45,890 bases of DNA from Paenibacillus hemerocallicola (GCF_006265175.1 NZ_VDCQ01000077.1:355-46244), one strand, 5' to 3'; shown: positions 1 through 8,420, counted from the stretch's first letter. Made by a program: numbers and translations. Notes: generated by a model not told the origin, from the letters alone.

Positions 1-22
1 ATTTAATATGATTACTACATAA

Positions 23-98
<76 letters not shown>

Positions 99-139
99 TG
101 TATGTCCAAATTGCCATTGATGGCATGGGACATGATTAT

Positions 140-225
140 GGAGGCTTAGCGAAGTGGCCAAACGCAGCAGACTGTAAATCTGTTCTCTTACGAGTTCGGT
201 GGTTCGAATCCATCAGCCTCCACCA
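140..225 (+). tRNA. tRNA-Tyr (GTA)
   Basis: The acceptor stem is GGAGGCT/AGCCTCC, the anticodon GTA lies at 174-176 in loop CTGTAAA, and there is a long variable arm typical of bacterial tRNA-Tyr. The T loop is GGTTCGAATCC and the CCA end is encoded. The 86-nt length fits a class II tRNA. Confidence 0.97.
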
Positions 226-276
226 TTTATTGCCTTTCTATATTTAGGCTTCGCCTTTGGGCTAATTTTCAAGCGC

Positions 277-349
277 GAGCCATTAGCTCAGTTGGTAGAG
301 CACCTGACTTTTAATCAGGGTGTCGTAGGTTCGAGTCCTACATGGCTCA
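277..349 (+). tRNA. tRNA-Lys (TTT)
   Basis: The acceptor stem is GAGCCAT/ATGGCTC, the D arm GCTCAGTTGGTAGAGC, and the anticodon TTT lies at 310-312 in loop CTTTTAA. The discriminator base A is at 349. The next bases are TCA rather than CCA, so the CCA end seems not to be encoded, unlike the two tRNAs before it. A terminator follows directly. Confidence 0.96.
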
Positions 350-352
350 TCA

Positions 353-382
353 AAACCTCTCCGTTGCGAGAGGTTTTATTAT
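353..382 (+). terminator. Terminator of the tRNA operon
   Basis: The hairpin AAAACCTCT...AGAGGTTTT is followed by TATTATTTT. It sits immediately after tRNA-Lys and should end the tRNA transcript. Confidence 0.85.
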
Positions 383-460
383 TTTATGATCTTATAATTT
401 CGCCGAAGGACACAGCCATCCCACGATAGGATTGGGGTTTTAAGGCGGGATTCCAACCTT

Positions 461-520
461 AAGGAACCCAGCTATACTATTACTGAACCTAAGTTCGCCA
501 ATAGTAAAGCTGGGTTCCTT
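461..520. terminator. Long hairpin, possible terminator of the convergent unit
   Basis: The arms 461-481 and 500-520 are 21 bp long with a single mismatch; the outer part is AAGGAACCCAGCT/AGCTGGGTTCCTT. The loop of about 18 nt holds a small palindrome (GAACCTAAGTTC). It lies between the tRNA operon and the minus-strand gene ending at 553. On the plus strand it is followed by a CTTCTTCTTC tract; there is no T run on the minus side, so the terminator role is uncertain. Confidence 0.5.
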
Positions 521-552
521 CTTCTTCATTGTCTCGACCGGGACGAAGTGAA

Positions 553-867
553 TTATCGTGCAGATTGCAGCCGATCGGCGACCGACTTCATTTTTTGCTC
601 CATGGAGGACGGACGGTCCCGGCGATCGTCTATTTTGATCGTCGTGCATACCCGGTCCGCTCCTTGGTCAAAAGGCGATTCATGAAGCTTGCGCACGATG
701 TCCAGCAAATCGGACAATTCCCCTTCAATGATGGTGCTCATCGGCGTCATCTGATACTGGATCGGCACGCCGGCCTGTTCCAGCAAGCTCTGCATATTCG
801 CTACATAACCGCTTAGGCTTGTGGTTTGCGTGCCTACCGGAATGACAGTGACCTCTATAATCGCCAT
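553..867 (-). CDS. MTH1187-family thiamine-binding-like protein
   Basis: The 104-residue product begins MAIIEVTVIPVG and contains blocks typical of the MTH1187/YkoF-like (former DUF77) family: SLSGYV near the N-terminus, then YQMTPMSTIIEGE in the middle. Known members are small ferredoxin-like-fold proteins, some of which bind hydroxymethylpyrimidine or thiamine; the cellular role is often unclear. I chose the ATG at 867 because GGGAGG lies about 8 nt upstream; an in-frame start 15 codons earlier has no ribosome site and no family similarity. It is cytosolic with no signal peptide. It is separated from the upstream GMC gene by about 105 nt and appears to have its own promoter, so it is probably not functionally tied to that cassette. 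Family assignment is confident, substrate is not. Confidence 0.85.
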   Translation of the reverse strand: MAIIEVTVIPVGTQTTSLSGYVANMQSLLEQAGVPIQYQMTPMSTIIEGELSDLLDIVRKLHESPFDQGADRVCTTIKIDDRRDRPSSMEQKMKSVADRLQSAR

Positions 868-916
868 GCCGAAAACCTCCCGTTTGATCAATGTGGCCCG
901 TAATACTAACACTTGT

Positions 917-946
917 ATTGTAAACGGATATGGGCGATTAAGCCAA
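917..946 (-). promoter_or_regulatory. Possible promoter of the thiamine-binding gene
   Basis: On the minus strand TTGGCT (946-941) and TACAAT (922-917) are separated by 18 nt, about 50 nt before the ATG at 867. The -35 match is moderate. Confidence 0.4.
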
Positions 947-972
947 TCTCATTTCCGGTAGCACGATCCAAA

Positions 973-2550
973 TTACAGTTCGAATCGTTTTGCTTGTTGC
1001 CGGATATATTCCGACGTTCGCGAGGCCAATGCCATGACGGTATTGGTCGGGTTGCCGGCTCCCGAAGTCACGAAGAGGCTGGCGTCGCATACGAATAAAT
1101 TCGGGATGTCGTGCGTTTGTCCGTACGAATTGGCGACCGACGTCTCAGGATCGTTGCCCATACGACATCCCCCCATGAGATGGGCGGTATCGGGAACGAC
1201 ATATTCCACTTTTCCGCCGGCCGCCCGCAGGATAGAGCTCATCATGCCGACGGCGTGCTCGATCAGTTTCAGATCGTTCTCGCCATAGCTGAACGATACG
1301 TTGGCTCTAGGCAAACCGTGCTGATCCTTTTCTTCGGCAAGAGTTACCCGATTGTGTTCCGACGGGAGCACTTCCCCCACCATCGTCACCCTTCCGTACA
1401 TATTGTAATCGAGCAAAGCCTCGTGCAGCCGCTGTCCCCATACGGGTCCTTGCTCCGATTGGGAGATGCCGTTAGCGAAACCGACCGGTCGGGAACCGTG
1501 GGCATGCAGCGAGTAGCCTCGTACGAAATTATTTTTCCGATCCGTCTCGTAGAAATCCTGCGTTGTGGCCAATACAGGCGTTCCTTTATACAAGCGGATT
1601 TCCTCTTCGAACTTGGCATAAACGTCTTGGCTGCTGTGGGGCATTATCGCTTTGCCGACCCATCCGCTCCGATTGGCCAGTCCGTCGGGAAATTTGGAGT
1701 CGGCCGAGTTCAGCAGCAATCGGGGAGTCTCGACGGCGTAGGCGGAAACGATGACGATGCGCGCTTTTTGAACATAGGTCTCGTTGTTATGGATGAACTC
1801 GACTCCCGCGGCCCGTCCGTCATCGTTCATTAGAACCCGAGCGACCATACAATCGGCAAGCACTTCCGCTCCGGCAGCGATCGCTTTCGGGATATGCACG
1901 ATCAGCGTGCTGAATTTGGCATTGGGCATACAGCCTTGGTTGCAAAATCCTCTATTGATGCAAGGAGGACGACCTTCGAAGGGAGCGGATAAAATGGCCA
2001 AGGGCGGCACGGCCGAGCGAATGCCGAGCTTCTCGCAGCCATTCATGAACATGTAAGCGTTAGGGCTAAGCGGCTCGCGCTCGGGATAGGGGTAAGGACC
2101 GTTATAATTCCCCCAAGGAAAATGCTTCGGTCCGGACACGGCTATTTCTTTCTCGATTTTGGCGTAATAAGGTTCCAAATCGGCGTATCCGATCGGCCAG
2201 TCTTCTCCGACGCCGTCCAACGTCCGCGCACGAAAATCGGAATCGTGAAAACGCAGAAACACGCCCGTAAAATGGGTCGTGCCGCCCCCGACGCCGCGAC
2301 CTGAATTGTTATGCCCCATCTTGAGCGGGTCGGCCCCTTCTACAAGACGCGTATCCTCCCACCCCAACGATTTCATGGCCAGCTCGTCGCTGGCAAAATC
2401 GTGCTGCGGGTCCCGGAAAGGCCCGGCCTCCAAGACGACGACGCGCATACCCGCTTCGCTCAATTCCTTGGCCAGTACGCCACCGGCAGCTCCGGCGCCT
2501 ACTATGACTGCGTCGACTTCATCGTTTGCGTATTTTCGATGCAGGGTCAT
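973..2550 (-). CDS. GMC-family / gluconate 2-dehydrogenase-like flavoprotein
   Basis: This 525-residue FAD enzyme has the dinucleotide-binding motif VIVGAGAAGG (residues 15-24), VVVLEAGP, a glycine-rich GRGVGGGTTHFTG segment, and the C-terminal GMC_oxred_C block with HLMGGCRMG and GAGNPTNTVMALA. The family oxidises alcohol groups of sugars, sugar acids or similar substrates; the large subunit of membrane gluconate 2-dehydrogenase is the closest type given the neighbour. The start at 2550 overlaps the upstream stop in ATGA, implying translational coupling. A longer reading frame upstream is only the overlap with the neighbour. There is no signal peptide or Tat motif, so the catalytic side is probably cytoplasmic. 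It is the last gene of a minus-strand cassette (larA-like, membrane protein, subunit 3, GMC). The actual substrate is unknown. Confidence 0.88.
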   Translation of the reverse strand: MTLHRKYANDEVDAVIVGAGAAGGVLAKELSEAGMRVVVLEAGPFRDPQHDFASDELAMKSLGWEDTRLVEGADPLKMGHNNSGRGVGGGTTHFTGVFLRFHDSDFRARTLDGVGEDWPIGYADLEPYYAKIEKEIAVSGPKHFPWGNYNGPYPYPEREPLSPNAYMFMNGCEKLGIRSAVPPLAILSAPFEGRPPCINRGFCNQGCMPNAKFSTLIVHIPKAIAAGAEVLADCMVARVLMNDDGRAAGVEFIHNNETYVQKARIVIVSAYAVETPRLLLNSADSKFPDGLANRSGWVGKAIMPHSSQDVYAKFEEEIRLYKGTPVLATTQDFYETDRKNNFVRGYSLHAHGSRPVGFANGISQSEQGPVWGQRLHEALLDYNMYGRVTMVGEVLPSEHNRVTLAEEKDQHGLPRANVSFSYGENDLKLIEHAVGMMSSILRAAGGKVEYVVPDTAHLMGGCRMGNDPETSVANSYGQTHDIPNLFVCDASLFVTSGAGNPTNTVMALASRTSEYIRQQAKRFEL

Positions 2551-3137
2551 GTATCCGATTTCGCCTCCCAAGGGTCCAACTGGCCCAGGTTTGCCCGCAC
2601 ATAACCTCGCGGATAAGCCGGACCGCCGTAACCGATCTCCGACCAAACCGTAGGATGCGAATAATACGATTCGACCGTCCAGCTCAACAGTCGGTTGAAA
2701 AACGCTTTTTGCGGAAAATTGGAATCTTCGTCCAAAGGAAGCTTCTCTTCGCTCAAGGCGGTAATGATCGATAGCTGGTCCGTTTCGGTTAAATCGATGA
2801 ACGGACGCAAATAATAGGACATCGCCCATTGGTCCAATCGCTTCATCCCCAGTCGAAGCAAGTCGCCGGCTTTGGGAACGGACGGCTTACGCTCGCTTTC
2901 CCCCGATGGGGCAGTTAGCGACCGATCGATGTGGCTCAGCACGAATTGAATGATATTGGCCCGATTATCCCCTGCCAGGATGGAGCAGAGGGCGCGCAGC
3001 ATTTCCGCCTCCGTCAAGGTAAGCGACTGATACCCGTCTACGCCTTCCAAACGGGAAGCGACGATGGAACGGGAATGAGCGTCCCAAGCCTCCTGCTCGC
3101 TCATTACATTATAGTCCGGATAACGGCTCTTCTTCAT
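2547..3137 (-). CDS. Gluconate 2-dehydrogenase subunit 3 family protein
   Basis: This 196-residue protein resembles the Gluconate_2-dh3 family: TLTEAEMLRALCSILAGD near the N-terminus and PQKAFFNRLLSWTVESYYSHP plus WSEIGYGGPAYPRGY toward the C-terminus, features commonly seen in these small subunits. In characterised systems this subunit pairs with a GMC flavoprotein. Here it lacks the twin-arginine leader that many proteobacterial versions carry. The ATG at 3137 has GGAGGTGA 7 nt upstream; an ATG five codons earlier lies on top of that ribosome site and is less likely. It is coupled by ATGA to the flavoprotein gene and lies 5 nt after the membrane protein gene, so the three are almost certainly co-translated and probably form one complex. 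Confidence 0.85.
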   Translation of the reverse strand: MKKSRYPDYNVMSEQEAWDAHSRSIVASRLEGVDGYQSLTLTEAEMLRALCSILAGDNRANIIQFVLSHIDRSLTAPSGESERKPSVPKAGDLLRLGMKRLDQWAMSYYLRPFIDLTETDQLSIITALSEEKLPLDEDSNFPQKAFFNRLLSWTVESYYSHPTVWSEIGYGGPAYPRGYVRANLGQLDPWEAKSDT

Positions 3138-3142
3138 GGACG

Positions 3143-3535
3143 TCACCTCCAATAAATCGCAATAAGCCCGAGAGCGCTGATCGCCGTAAACAAAAAAGGC
3201 AATACAACCGGAGGGCCGATCAAAAAGTTGCGCATTTGCCAGCCTCCGACTCTCACACGGACGCCTTTGGCGTGAAAATATACGCCAACGAGACCGTCCA
3301 ACACGCCCAGAGCCATAAACAGCACGAACAGCATCCGCAGCCAGCCGGCGTTATAGAACGTAAGCGCAAGTCCAGTCGCAAAAAAGATCGGTGACGATAC
3401 GACTGGCACCCACATCGATTTATGGTGGAAATTTTGCCTGTAATGAAACATGGTCACTTGAATGCCGATCAAAACGAACGCTACACTGACGAAAAAAATC
3501 AAGAAGCGGTCCAAAGACCAATGATCCCAATACAC
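3143..3535 (-). CDS. Four-helix membrane protein of the oxidoreductase cassette
   Basis: This protein of about 130 residues has four clear hydrophobic segments: FLIFFVSVAFVLIGIQV, VVSSPIFFATGLALTFY, a LFVLFMALGVLDGLVGVYF segment, and VVLPFLFTAISALGLIAIY. Histidines sit at the membrane edges (DHW before helix 1, HYRQNFHHK between helices 1 and 2, YFH after helix 3). I recognise no named family. I prefer the GTG at 3535 because GGAGGG lies 7 nt upstream; the ATG at 3550 has no ribosome site and would place that sequence inside the gene. Its position, 5 nt before the subunit-3 gene, suggests a membrane anchor or electron-transfer partner for the flavoprotein, replacing the cytochrome c subunit of proteobacterial gluconate dehydrogenases. 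That role is inferred from context only. Confidence 0.75.
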   Translation of the reverse strand: MYWDHWSLDRFLIFFVSVAFVLIGIQVTMFHYRQNFHHKSMWVPVVSSPIFFATGLALTFYNAGWLRMLFVLFMALGVLDGLVGVYFHAKGVRVRVGGWQMRNFLIGPPVVLPFLFTAISALGLIAIYWR

Positions 3536-3574
3536 GGGACATCCCTCCATGCAAAATGGTTAACGGATCCGCAT

Positions 3575-4810
3575 TTACTCCGGTGCGGGAAAGGTAAGAG
3601 CGCCATGAGGCATCATCGCTACTTCGCAGTCTTCATTGTTGATGACGCTCGAGACCAATTGCTGCAAGTCGCGAACGGGAATAAAACCGGCCAGCTCGGT
3701 CAACGCATCGGGCATATCCGAATACAGATAGACCGTATGCTTGGAAACGATTTGCTCGATTTGAGCCACTTTATGGGCACCCAATACGAACTGTTCCTTC
3801 AATTTGCGGAGCATGGTCGGCCGGTCCCGAATCGTCTCGACCCAATATTGGAAAATACCGTTGCCGAACAGCTCCTCACAGCGCGCAAGCAATACGATCG
3901 AGCCCCCGGGCTTGGTGAAGGCCGATGCATTCTGCATCGTTTTGATCGCTTGGTACAGCTGCAAATCTTTGGGGGATCCTCCCGTAGAAGCCAGAATGAT
4001 GTCGTACTGACTGCTTACGGGAACGAAAAAACGTTTCCTCGCCGCTTCAAGGCCTCTGCGATGAGTGGGAATCAACTCTCCGGAATACGCTTCGAGCAGC
4101 TCTTGGCGATGGTTCGCGATCACGTTGAACAAAAAATGGATCGGCACGAAAGCGAGCGCTTCCTCCAGATCGCGATGTATCGGATTATCCGGATCGCCTA
4201 GCGCCGCCTTATAGCGCCCGGACAGTGCATGGTTCGCCTCGATGCAGCGGTGGGATGCCGTACCGGGAATGAGCGCCTTAACCCCGCCGGAAACGCCGAC
4301 CAGCCGGTGCGGCTCGATATTTCCTGTCGCTATGAGCAGATCCGCTTCGACGACGAGGCGATTGATTTCAATCGGAGTACCGAGACTGGTCGTTCCCACG
4401 GCGACGCAATCCTCGGATAGCGCGGAATGATTCACGACCGCTACGCGCTCAAAAGCCTCCTCGCCGACAAGCCGTTTCAATTCCGCATCCGTATGTTTTC
4501 GATGCATGCCGAGCGCTACAACGATTCGTATCCGGTCGTCGGCGATGCCCCCTCGATTCAATGCGCCGAGCAAGGCCGGCAAAAACAAGCGGCTCGGGCA
4601 TAACCGTGTTCCGTCGCTCACCAGAATGACGGCCCGGCTACGGCCGGCAGCCAATTCGTGAAGCGGTTTTCCCGCGACGGGATGGCGAAGCGCCTCTTCT
4701 ATAATGCCCTCGGCCGAACCGTCGGCTTCCGAGTGATAGTCGATTATCGTCGGAGAATTGGGGCAATCGATCGTGACTTCGACATGTCCGTTACCGTAAG
4801 GGAATAAAAT
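3575..4810 (-). CDS. LarA-family nickel-dependent racemase-like protein, unusual start
   Basis: The reading frame encodes a LarA/DUF2088 protein. LarA of Lactobacillus interconverts D- and L-lactate using a nickel-pincer cofactor; relatives act on other 2-hydroxy acids. Motifs seen: SDGTRLCPS (the family usually has DHTR here), VALGMHRKHT, GNIEPHRLVGVSGGVKALIPG and IEANH, which together supply the expected catalytic histidines and the lysine and histidine nickel ligands. Family members are about 420 residues. The first ATG/GTG/TTG codon is TTG at 4654, giving 359 residues and cutting off the conserved N-terminus; the frame remains open and family-like upstream (FPYGNGHVEV, then IIEEALRHPVAGKPL). 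The best candidate start is ATT at 4810 (GAAGG 8 nt upstream), giving 411 residues. The cofactor genes larB, larC and larE are not in the window. Substrate is unknown. Confidence 0.75.
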   Translation of the reverse strand: MLFPYGNGHVEVTIDCPNSPTIIDYHSEADGSAEGIIEEALRHPVAGKPLHELAAGRSRAVILVSDGTRLCPSRLFLPALLGALNRGGIADDRIRIVVALGMHRKHTDAELKRLVGEEAFERVAVVNHSALSEDCVAVGTTSLGTPIEINRLVVEADLLIATGNIEPHRLVGVSGGVKALIPGTASHRCIEANHALSGRYKAALGDPDNPIHRDLEEALAFVPIHFLFNVIANHRQELLEAYSGELIPTHRRGLEAARKRFFVPVSSQYDIILASTGGSPKDLQLYQAIKTMQNASAFTKPGGSIVLLARCEELFGNGIFQYWVETIRDRPTMLRKLKEQFVLGAHKVAQIEQIVSKHTVYLYSDMPDALTELAGFIPVRDLQQLVSSVINNEDCEVAMMPHGALTFPAPE

Positions 4811-5051
4811 CGGATGTACCTTCTTTCCTCGGGCTGCTGTGTGAAAAGTCCGAATGAGAAAATTATTTCCATTTGCCCCCGGAATAAACCAAAAATAGAA
4901 AGCCTCACGATCTGGGAATTATATCCTCACAGCAGCGATCCAGGAGGAGGGATGAAGCGGACAAGGTTTTCATCCCCCGTCAAAACGTGTATCATGAAAC
5001 ATATATCGCATTTTCAATCTCGAAGGCGGTCGGTCAGGGGGAAGTTTCAAC

Positions 5052-6140
5052 ATGGTGCAATGGGATCGGATCAAGCAGCAACTGGAGCAAATACTCGGAA
5101 CCGAATTCCGGCGCGGACGGGTGCCTGCCGCCAAATGGAACCTGAGCGTCGAGAGCGATGCGGGGAAAAGCCGTATCCTTGACGGAAGGTACCATTTCTT
5201 TCTATATAAAGACGGGGGGCATATCCAAGCCGTATCGGTGGACGAGCCGATGCTGACCCCGTCCGAGAAACAGCTGGTCGAGCTGATGCTCGAAGCATAT
5301 CGGACACAGGAGAAGCGAAGCGTTACGCCGGTTCATTCGGAAGACGAGCGGAAATCGCATCTGATCCGGACGTGGATCGCTCAGCAGCTCGAGCAAGGCA
5401 TCTTCGACGCGGAGCTTCCAGACACGCTGGCGGCCAACTTTGCCTTATATACGCCAAAAATTCCGCTGCTCGTCTACGGCGATTATTCCGATCAACGGAA
5501 GGCAACTTACCAGGACTTGAAAAAGCTGCTGGAAAGTTTTTTCGACGGAGAAATCGTGCTCATCCCGCTGCTCGATAAAGAATGGCTTATTCTCGGGCCG
5601 GAATCGCTTCTTCAGGAAGGCGGAGAAGGCGAAGAAGAAACGGCGGAGGACATGCTCGCATCGCTCGGCGACGCGCTGCACGAAATGCTCGTTACGGAGT
5701 GGGTGGGCGAATGTCACATTGCCGTCGATTATCCGCTTCCGCCGACCAAATCGCTGCTGGCCTCGGTCTCCAAGCTCCGGGAGGCGATGACGCTCGGACG
5801 GACCTACCGCGTAGCGGACAATATCCATATGCCTTGGAGGCTGCAGCTGGAGAAGCTGCTGCACCCGATCGGCGAAGAGCAGAAGCAATTGTTTCTGGAG
5901 CGCGTGCTGAAGCGGATGGACCTGTTGAAGGATGTCGAAATGATGACAACGCTGGAACAGTTTATCGCGCTGGATTGCAGCGTGAGCGACACGGCCAAGA
6001 AGCTCTTCATCCACCGTAATACGCTGTTGTACCGCTTGGACAAGTTCAAGCAGGAGACGGGGCTCGATGTCCGCACGTTCCGCCATGCGGTATTGGTGCA
6101 TGTAGCGCTCTTATTGTACAAAGTAACGAAAAGAACGTGA
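5052..6140 (+). CDS. PucR/CdaR-type transcriptional regulator
   Basis: This 362-residue protein ends in the helix-turn-helix domain typical of the PucR/CdaR group: DCSVSDTAKKLFIHRNTLLY followed by RLDKFKQETGLDVR (about residues 305-340). The N-terminal two thirds has no recognisable sensor motif but includes an acidic stretch (EGGEGEEETAEDM) and a GGDEF-like/PucR middle region is plausible. Such regulators control purine, sugar-diacid or similar catabolic genes. The ATG at 5052 is preceded by GGGGGAAG. It is divergent from the larA-like gene (about 240 nt apart) and lies 86 nt before msmX in the same direction, so it could control either neighbour. The regulated metabolite cannot be read from sequence. 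Confidence 0.8.
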   Translation: MVQWDRIKQQLEQILGTEFRRGRVPAAKWNLSVESDAGKSRILDGRYHFFLYKDGGHIQAVSVDEPMLTPSEKQLVELMLEAYRTQEKRSVTPVHSEDERKSHLIRTWIAQQLEQGIFDAELPDTLAANFALYTPKIPLLVYGDYSDQRKATYQDLKKLLESFFDGEIVLIPLLDKEWLILGPESLLQEGGEGEEETAEDMLASLGDALHEMLVTEWVGECHIAVDYPLPPTKSLLASVSKLREAMTLGRTYRVADNIHMPWRLQLEKLLHPIGEEQKQLFLERVLKRMDLLKDVEMMTTLEQFIALDCSVSDTAKKLFIHRNTLLYRLDKFKQETGLDVRTFRHAVLVHVALLLYKVTKRT

Positions 6141-6226
6141 TTTTTTTGTAAACAATGTGCATAGTCATGAAACGGGCCATAGGTTAATATAAAGCTGTGG
6201 AATATGAATACTAGGAGGAATGATCC

Positions 6227-7345
6227 ATGGCAGGCGTTCGTTTGAATCATATCGTAAAAAAATATCCAGGGGCCGCGGAATCTACCGTTAAAGACTTCAA
6301 TTTGGAGATCAAAGACAAAGAATTCCTCGTACTCGTAGGCGCTTCCGGCTGTGGAAAATCGACAACGCTCCGTATGATTGCAGGTCTGGAAGAAATTACG
6401 TCCGGCGAGCTGTTCATCGGTGACCGCCTTGTCAACGACGTCGCTCCGAAAGACCGCGACATCGCGATGGTATTCCAATCCTATGCCTTGTATCCGCACA
6501 TGAACGTTTATCAAAACATGGCGTTCGGTCTGAAATTGCGCAAATTCAAAAAAGCCGAAATCGATGCACGCGTGCGCGAAGCGGCTAAAATTCTCGATAT
6601 CGAAGTATTGCTCGACCGCAAGCCGAAAGCTCTTTCCGGCGGTCAGCGCCAACGGGTAGCTTTGGGCCGCGCTATCGTTCGCGATCCGCAAGTGTTCCTG
6701 ATGGACGAACCTCTTTCCAACTTGGATGCCAAGCTGCGCGTGCAGATGCGCGCCGAAATCAGCAAGCTGGCCAAACGTCTCGAGACGACCGTCGTATACG
6801 TAACGCATGACCAGACGGAAGCCATGACGATGGGCGATCGTATCGTCGTTATGCACCAAGGCGTTATCCAACAAGCGGCTTCTCCGGAAGAAATTTATAA
6901 TTTCCCGACCAATATGTACGTAGCCGGCTTTATCGGGTCGCCTTCGATGAACTTTATTCACGGTTCGCTCTCCGAGAGCGGCGGCAAAGTCCGCTTCAAG
7001 GCTCAAGGCGTAGATGTTGCCCTGCCGGAAGGCAAAGCGCAAATTCTTCGCGACCAAGGCTACATCAATAAAGAAGTCGTGTTCGGGATTCGTCCGGAAG
7101 ACCTTCATGACGAGCCGATCTTTATGGAAGGCTCCCCGGAAAGCCATGTGAGCGCAACGATCGAAGTTTCCGAAAACCTCGGTCACGAAGTTCAGCTTCA
7201 CTTGAGCGGACTCGGCACGCAATCGGTTGTCGCCCGTGTAGACGGCCGTTCCGGCTTCAAAGACGGAATGACGATCAAGCTTGCGATGGACATGAACAAA
7301 ATTCACATTTTCGATAAAGAAACCGAAATCAACGTATTGATCTAA
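6227..7345 (+). CDS. msmX: Multi-sugar ABC transporter ATPase (MsmX/UgpC type)
   Basis: This 372-residue ATPase powers carbohydrate importers. It has Walker A GASGCGKSTT, Q loop FQSYALYPHMN, signature LSGGQRQRVALGRAIVRDP, Walker B VFLMDEPLSNLDA, the switch YVTHDQTEAMTMGD, and a C-terminal TOBE/OB region with the family's IGSPSMNF and GIRPEDL. In Bacillus MsmX is shared among several importers whose operons lack their own ATPase. No permease genes lie nearby, which fits a shared ATPase; the orphan sugar-binding lipoprotein at 27590-28933 is a possible user of it. The ATG at 6227 has AGGAGGA 6-7 nt upstream. A terminator follows at 7358. Confidence 0.93.
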   Translation: MAGVRLNHIVKKYPGAAESTVKDFNLEIKDKEFLVLVGASGCGKSTTLRMIAGLEEITSGELFIGDRLVNDVAPKDRDIAMVFQSYALYPHMNVYQNMAFGLKLRKFKKAEIDARVREAAKILDIEVLLDRKPKALSGGQRQRVALGRAIVRDPQVFLMDEPLSNLDAKLRVQMRAEISKLAKRLETTVVYVTHDQTEAMTMGDRIVVMHQGVIQQAASPEEIYNFPTNMYVAGFIGSPSMNFIHGSLSESGGKVRFKAQGVDVALPEGKAQILRDQGYINKEVVFGIRPEDLHDEPIFMEGSPESHVSATIEVSENLGHEVQLHLSGLGTQSVVARVDGRSGFKDGMTIKLAMDMNKIHIFDKETEINVLI

Positions 7346-7357
7346 TGAAGAATGAAG

Positions 7358-7390
7358 GAAGGCCGACGGCTATCGTCGGTCTTCTTTGCA
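7358..7390 (+). terminator. Terminator after msmX
   Basis: Hairpin GAAGGCCGACG / CGTCGGTCTTC (7358-7368 with 7374-7384, one G-T pair) followed by TTT and a T-rich stretch, 13 nt after the stop codon. Confidence 0.8.
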
Positions 7391-7399
7391 TTTTGCCGG

Positions 7400-7478
7400 C
7401 CAGGAGCAGGTGAAGGTTGCTTTCGCACCGCATTTCCATTACCATGAAAACATTGGAACATAAAGGAGACGTCAGGCA
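7400..7478 (+). promoter_or_regulatory. Possible promoter upstream of hprK
   Basis: TTGCTT and TACCAT are spaced 17 nt apart about 40 nt before the hprK start. The match is moderate; it is offered because a terminator isolates hprK from msmX, so a new promoter is required in this interval. Confidence 0.35.
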
Positions 7479-8420
7479 ATGGGGAAAAAGACGAAAGTTT
7501 CCGACCTCGTCCGTAATTTTCACCTGGAGGTCGTGACCGGAGAAGAAGGGCTAGGGCGGCTGATTAAAGTAGCGGACATGTATCGGCCCGGCTTGGAGAT
7601 GGCTGGATATTTCGCTTACCATCCCCGGGAACGCGTGCAAATATTGGGGCGGACGGAGCTGACGTTTTTCGAGACGTTATCGGCCGAAGAGCGGCACGAT
7701 CGGCTTAAGAGACTGTGCAAGGAGGAAGAAACACCCTGTATGATCGTGACGCGCGGCCAAAATATTCCGGAAGAGCTGATCCGCGAAGCCGGGGAGTATG
7801 GCTTGCCGCTGCTGCGCAGTCCATTGGCGACAACGACGCTCGTAAGCCGGATAACCGATTTTCTGGAAAATAAGCTGGCGCCGACGACAACGATCCACGG
7901 GGTATTGGTTGAAGTATACGGGATCGGGATGCTGATTACCGGTACGAGCGGAATCGGCAAAAGCGAAACGGCGCTGGAGTTGGTCAAACGCGGCCATAGG
8001 CTGATCGCCGACGATGCGGTCGAAATTCACCAGACTCCGGATCATGTGCTTGTCGGCAATGCGCCGGATTTGATCAAGCATTTGCTCGAAATTCGCGGTG
8101 TCGGCATCATTAACGTCATGACGCTGTTCGGAGCGGGAGCGATTCGGAACAATAAGAAGATATCGCTGGTCATCCGCCTCGAGACGTGGCAGCAGGATAA
8201 GGAGTACGACCGGCTGGGACTGGACGAGGAACTTACCCGCATCATCGATACGGATTTGCCGCTTGTTACGATACCGGTTCGACCGGGACGGAATTTGGCC
8301 GTCATCATCGAGGTGGCCGCGATGAATTACCGGTTGAAGCGCATGGGCTACAACGCCGCATTGCAGTTTACGAACAAACTGACCGAGTCGATATCGGGTG
8401 ATTTGGACGATTCGGAATAA
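7479..8420 (+). CDS. hprK: HPr kinase/phosphorylase
   Basis: This 313-residue bifunctional enzyme phosphorylates and dephosphorylates Ser46 of HPr and Crh, the switch for carbon catabolite repression in Firmicutes. The N-terminal half (1-130) is the HPrK_N domain; the kinase half holds Walker A GTSGIGKS (155-162), ADDAVEIHQ, and the family signature [20 protein letters not shown]. The ATG at 7479 has AAAGGAG about 10 nt upstream. It heads the cluster hprK-lgt-ppaX-yvoF, the same order as in B. subtilis except for yvoD. A target protein with Ser46 is encoded in this window at 25239-25508. Confidence 0.97.
   Translation: MGKKTKVSDLVRNFHLEVVTGEEGLGRLIKVADMYRPGLEMAGYFAYHPRERVQILGRTELTFFETLSAEERHDRLKRLCKEEETPCMIVTRGQNIPEELIREAGEYGLPLLRSPLATTTLVSRITDFLENKLAPTTTIHGVLVEVYGIGMLITGTSGIGKSETALELVKRGHRLIADDAVEIHQTPDHVLVGNAPDLIKHLLEIRGVGIINVMTLFGAGAIRNNKKISLVIRLETWQQDKEYDRLGLDEELTRIIDTDLPLVTIPVRPGRNLAVIIEVAAMNYRLKRMGYNAALQFTNKLTESISGDLDDSE

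Noticed and set aside
461-520. Insertion sequence end or MITE
   Set aside because: No transposase, no target-site duplication and no second copy in the window; kept only as a hairpin.
5804-7306. Long open minus-strand frame (about 500 codons) opposite msmX
   Set aside because: It is antisense to a gene with all ABC ATPase motifs, has a His/Arg/Phe-rich composition typical of shadow frames, and no ribosome site or family similarity.
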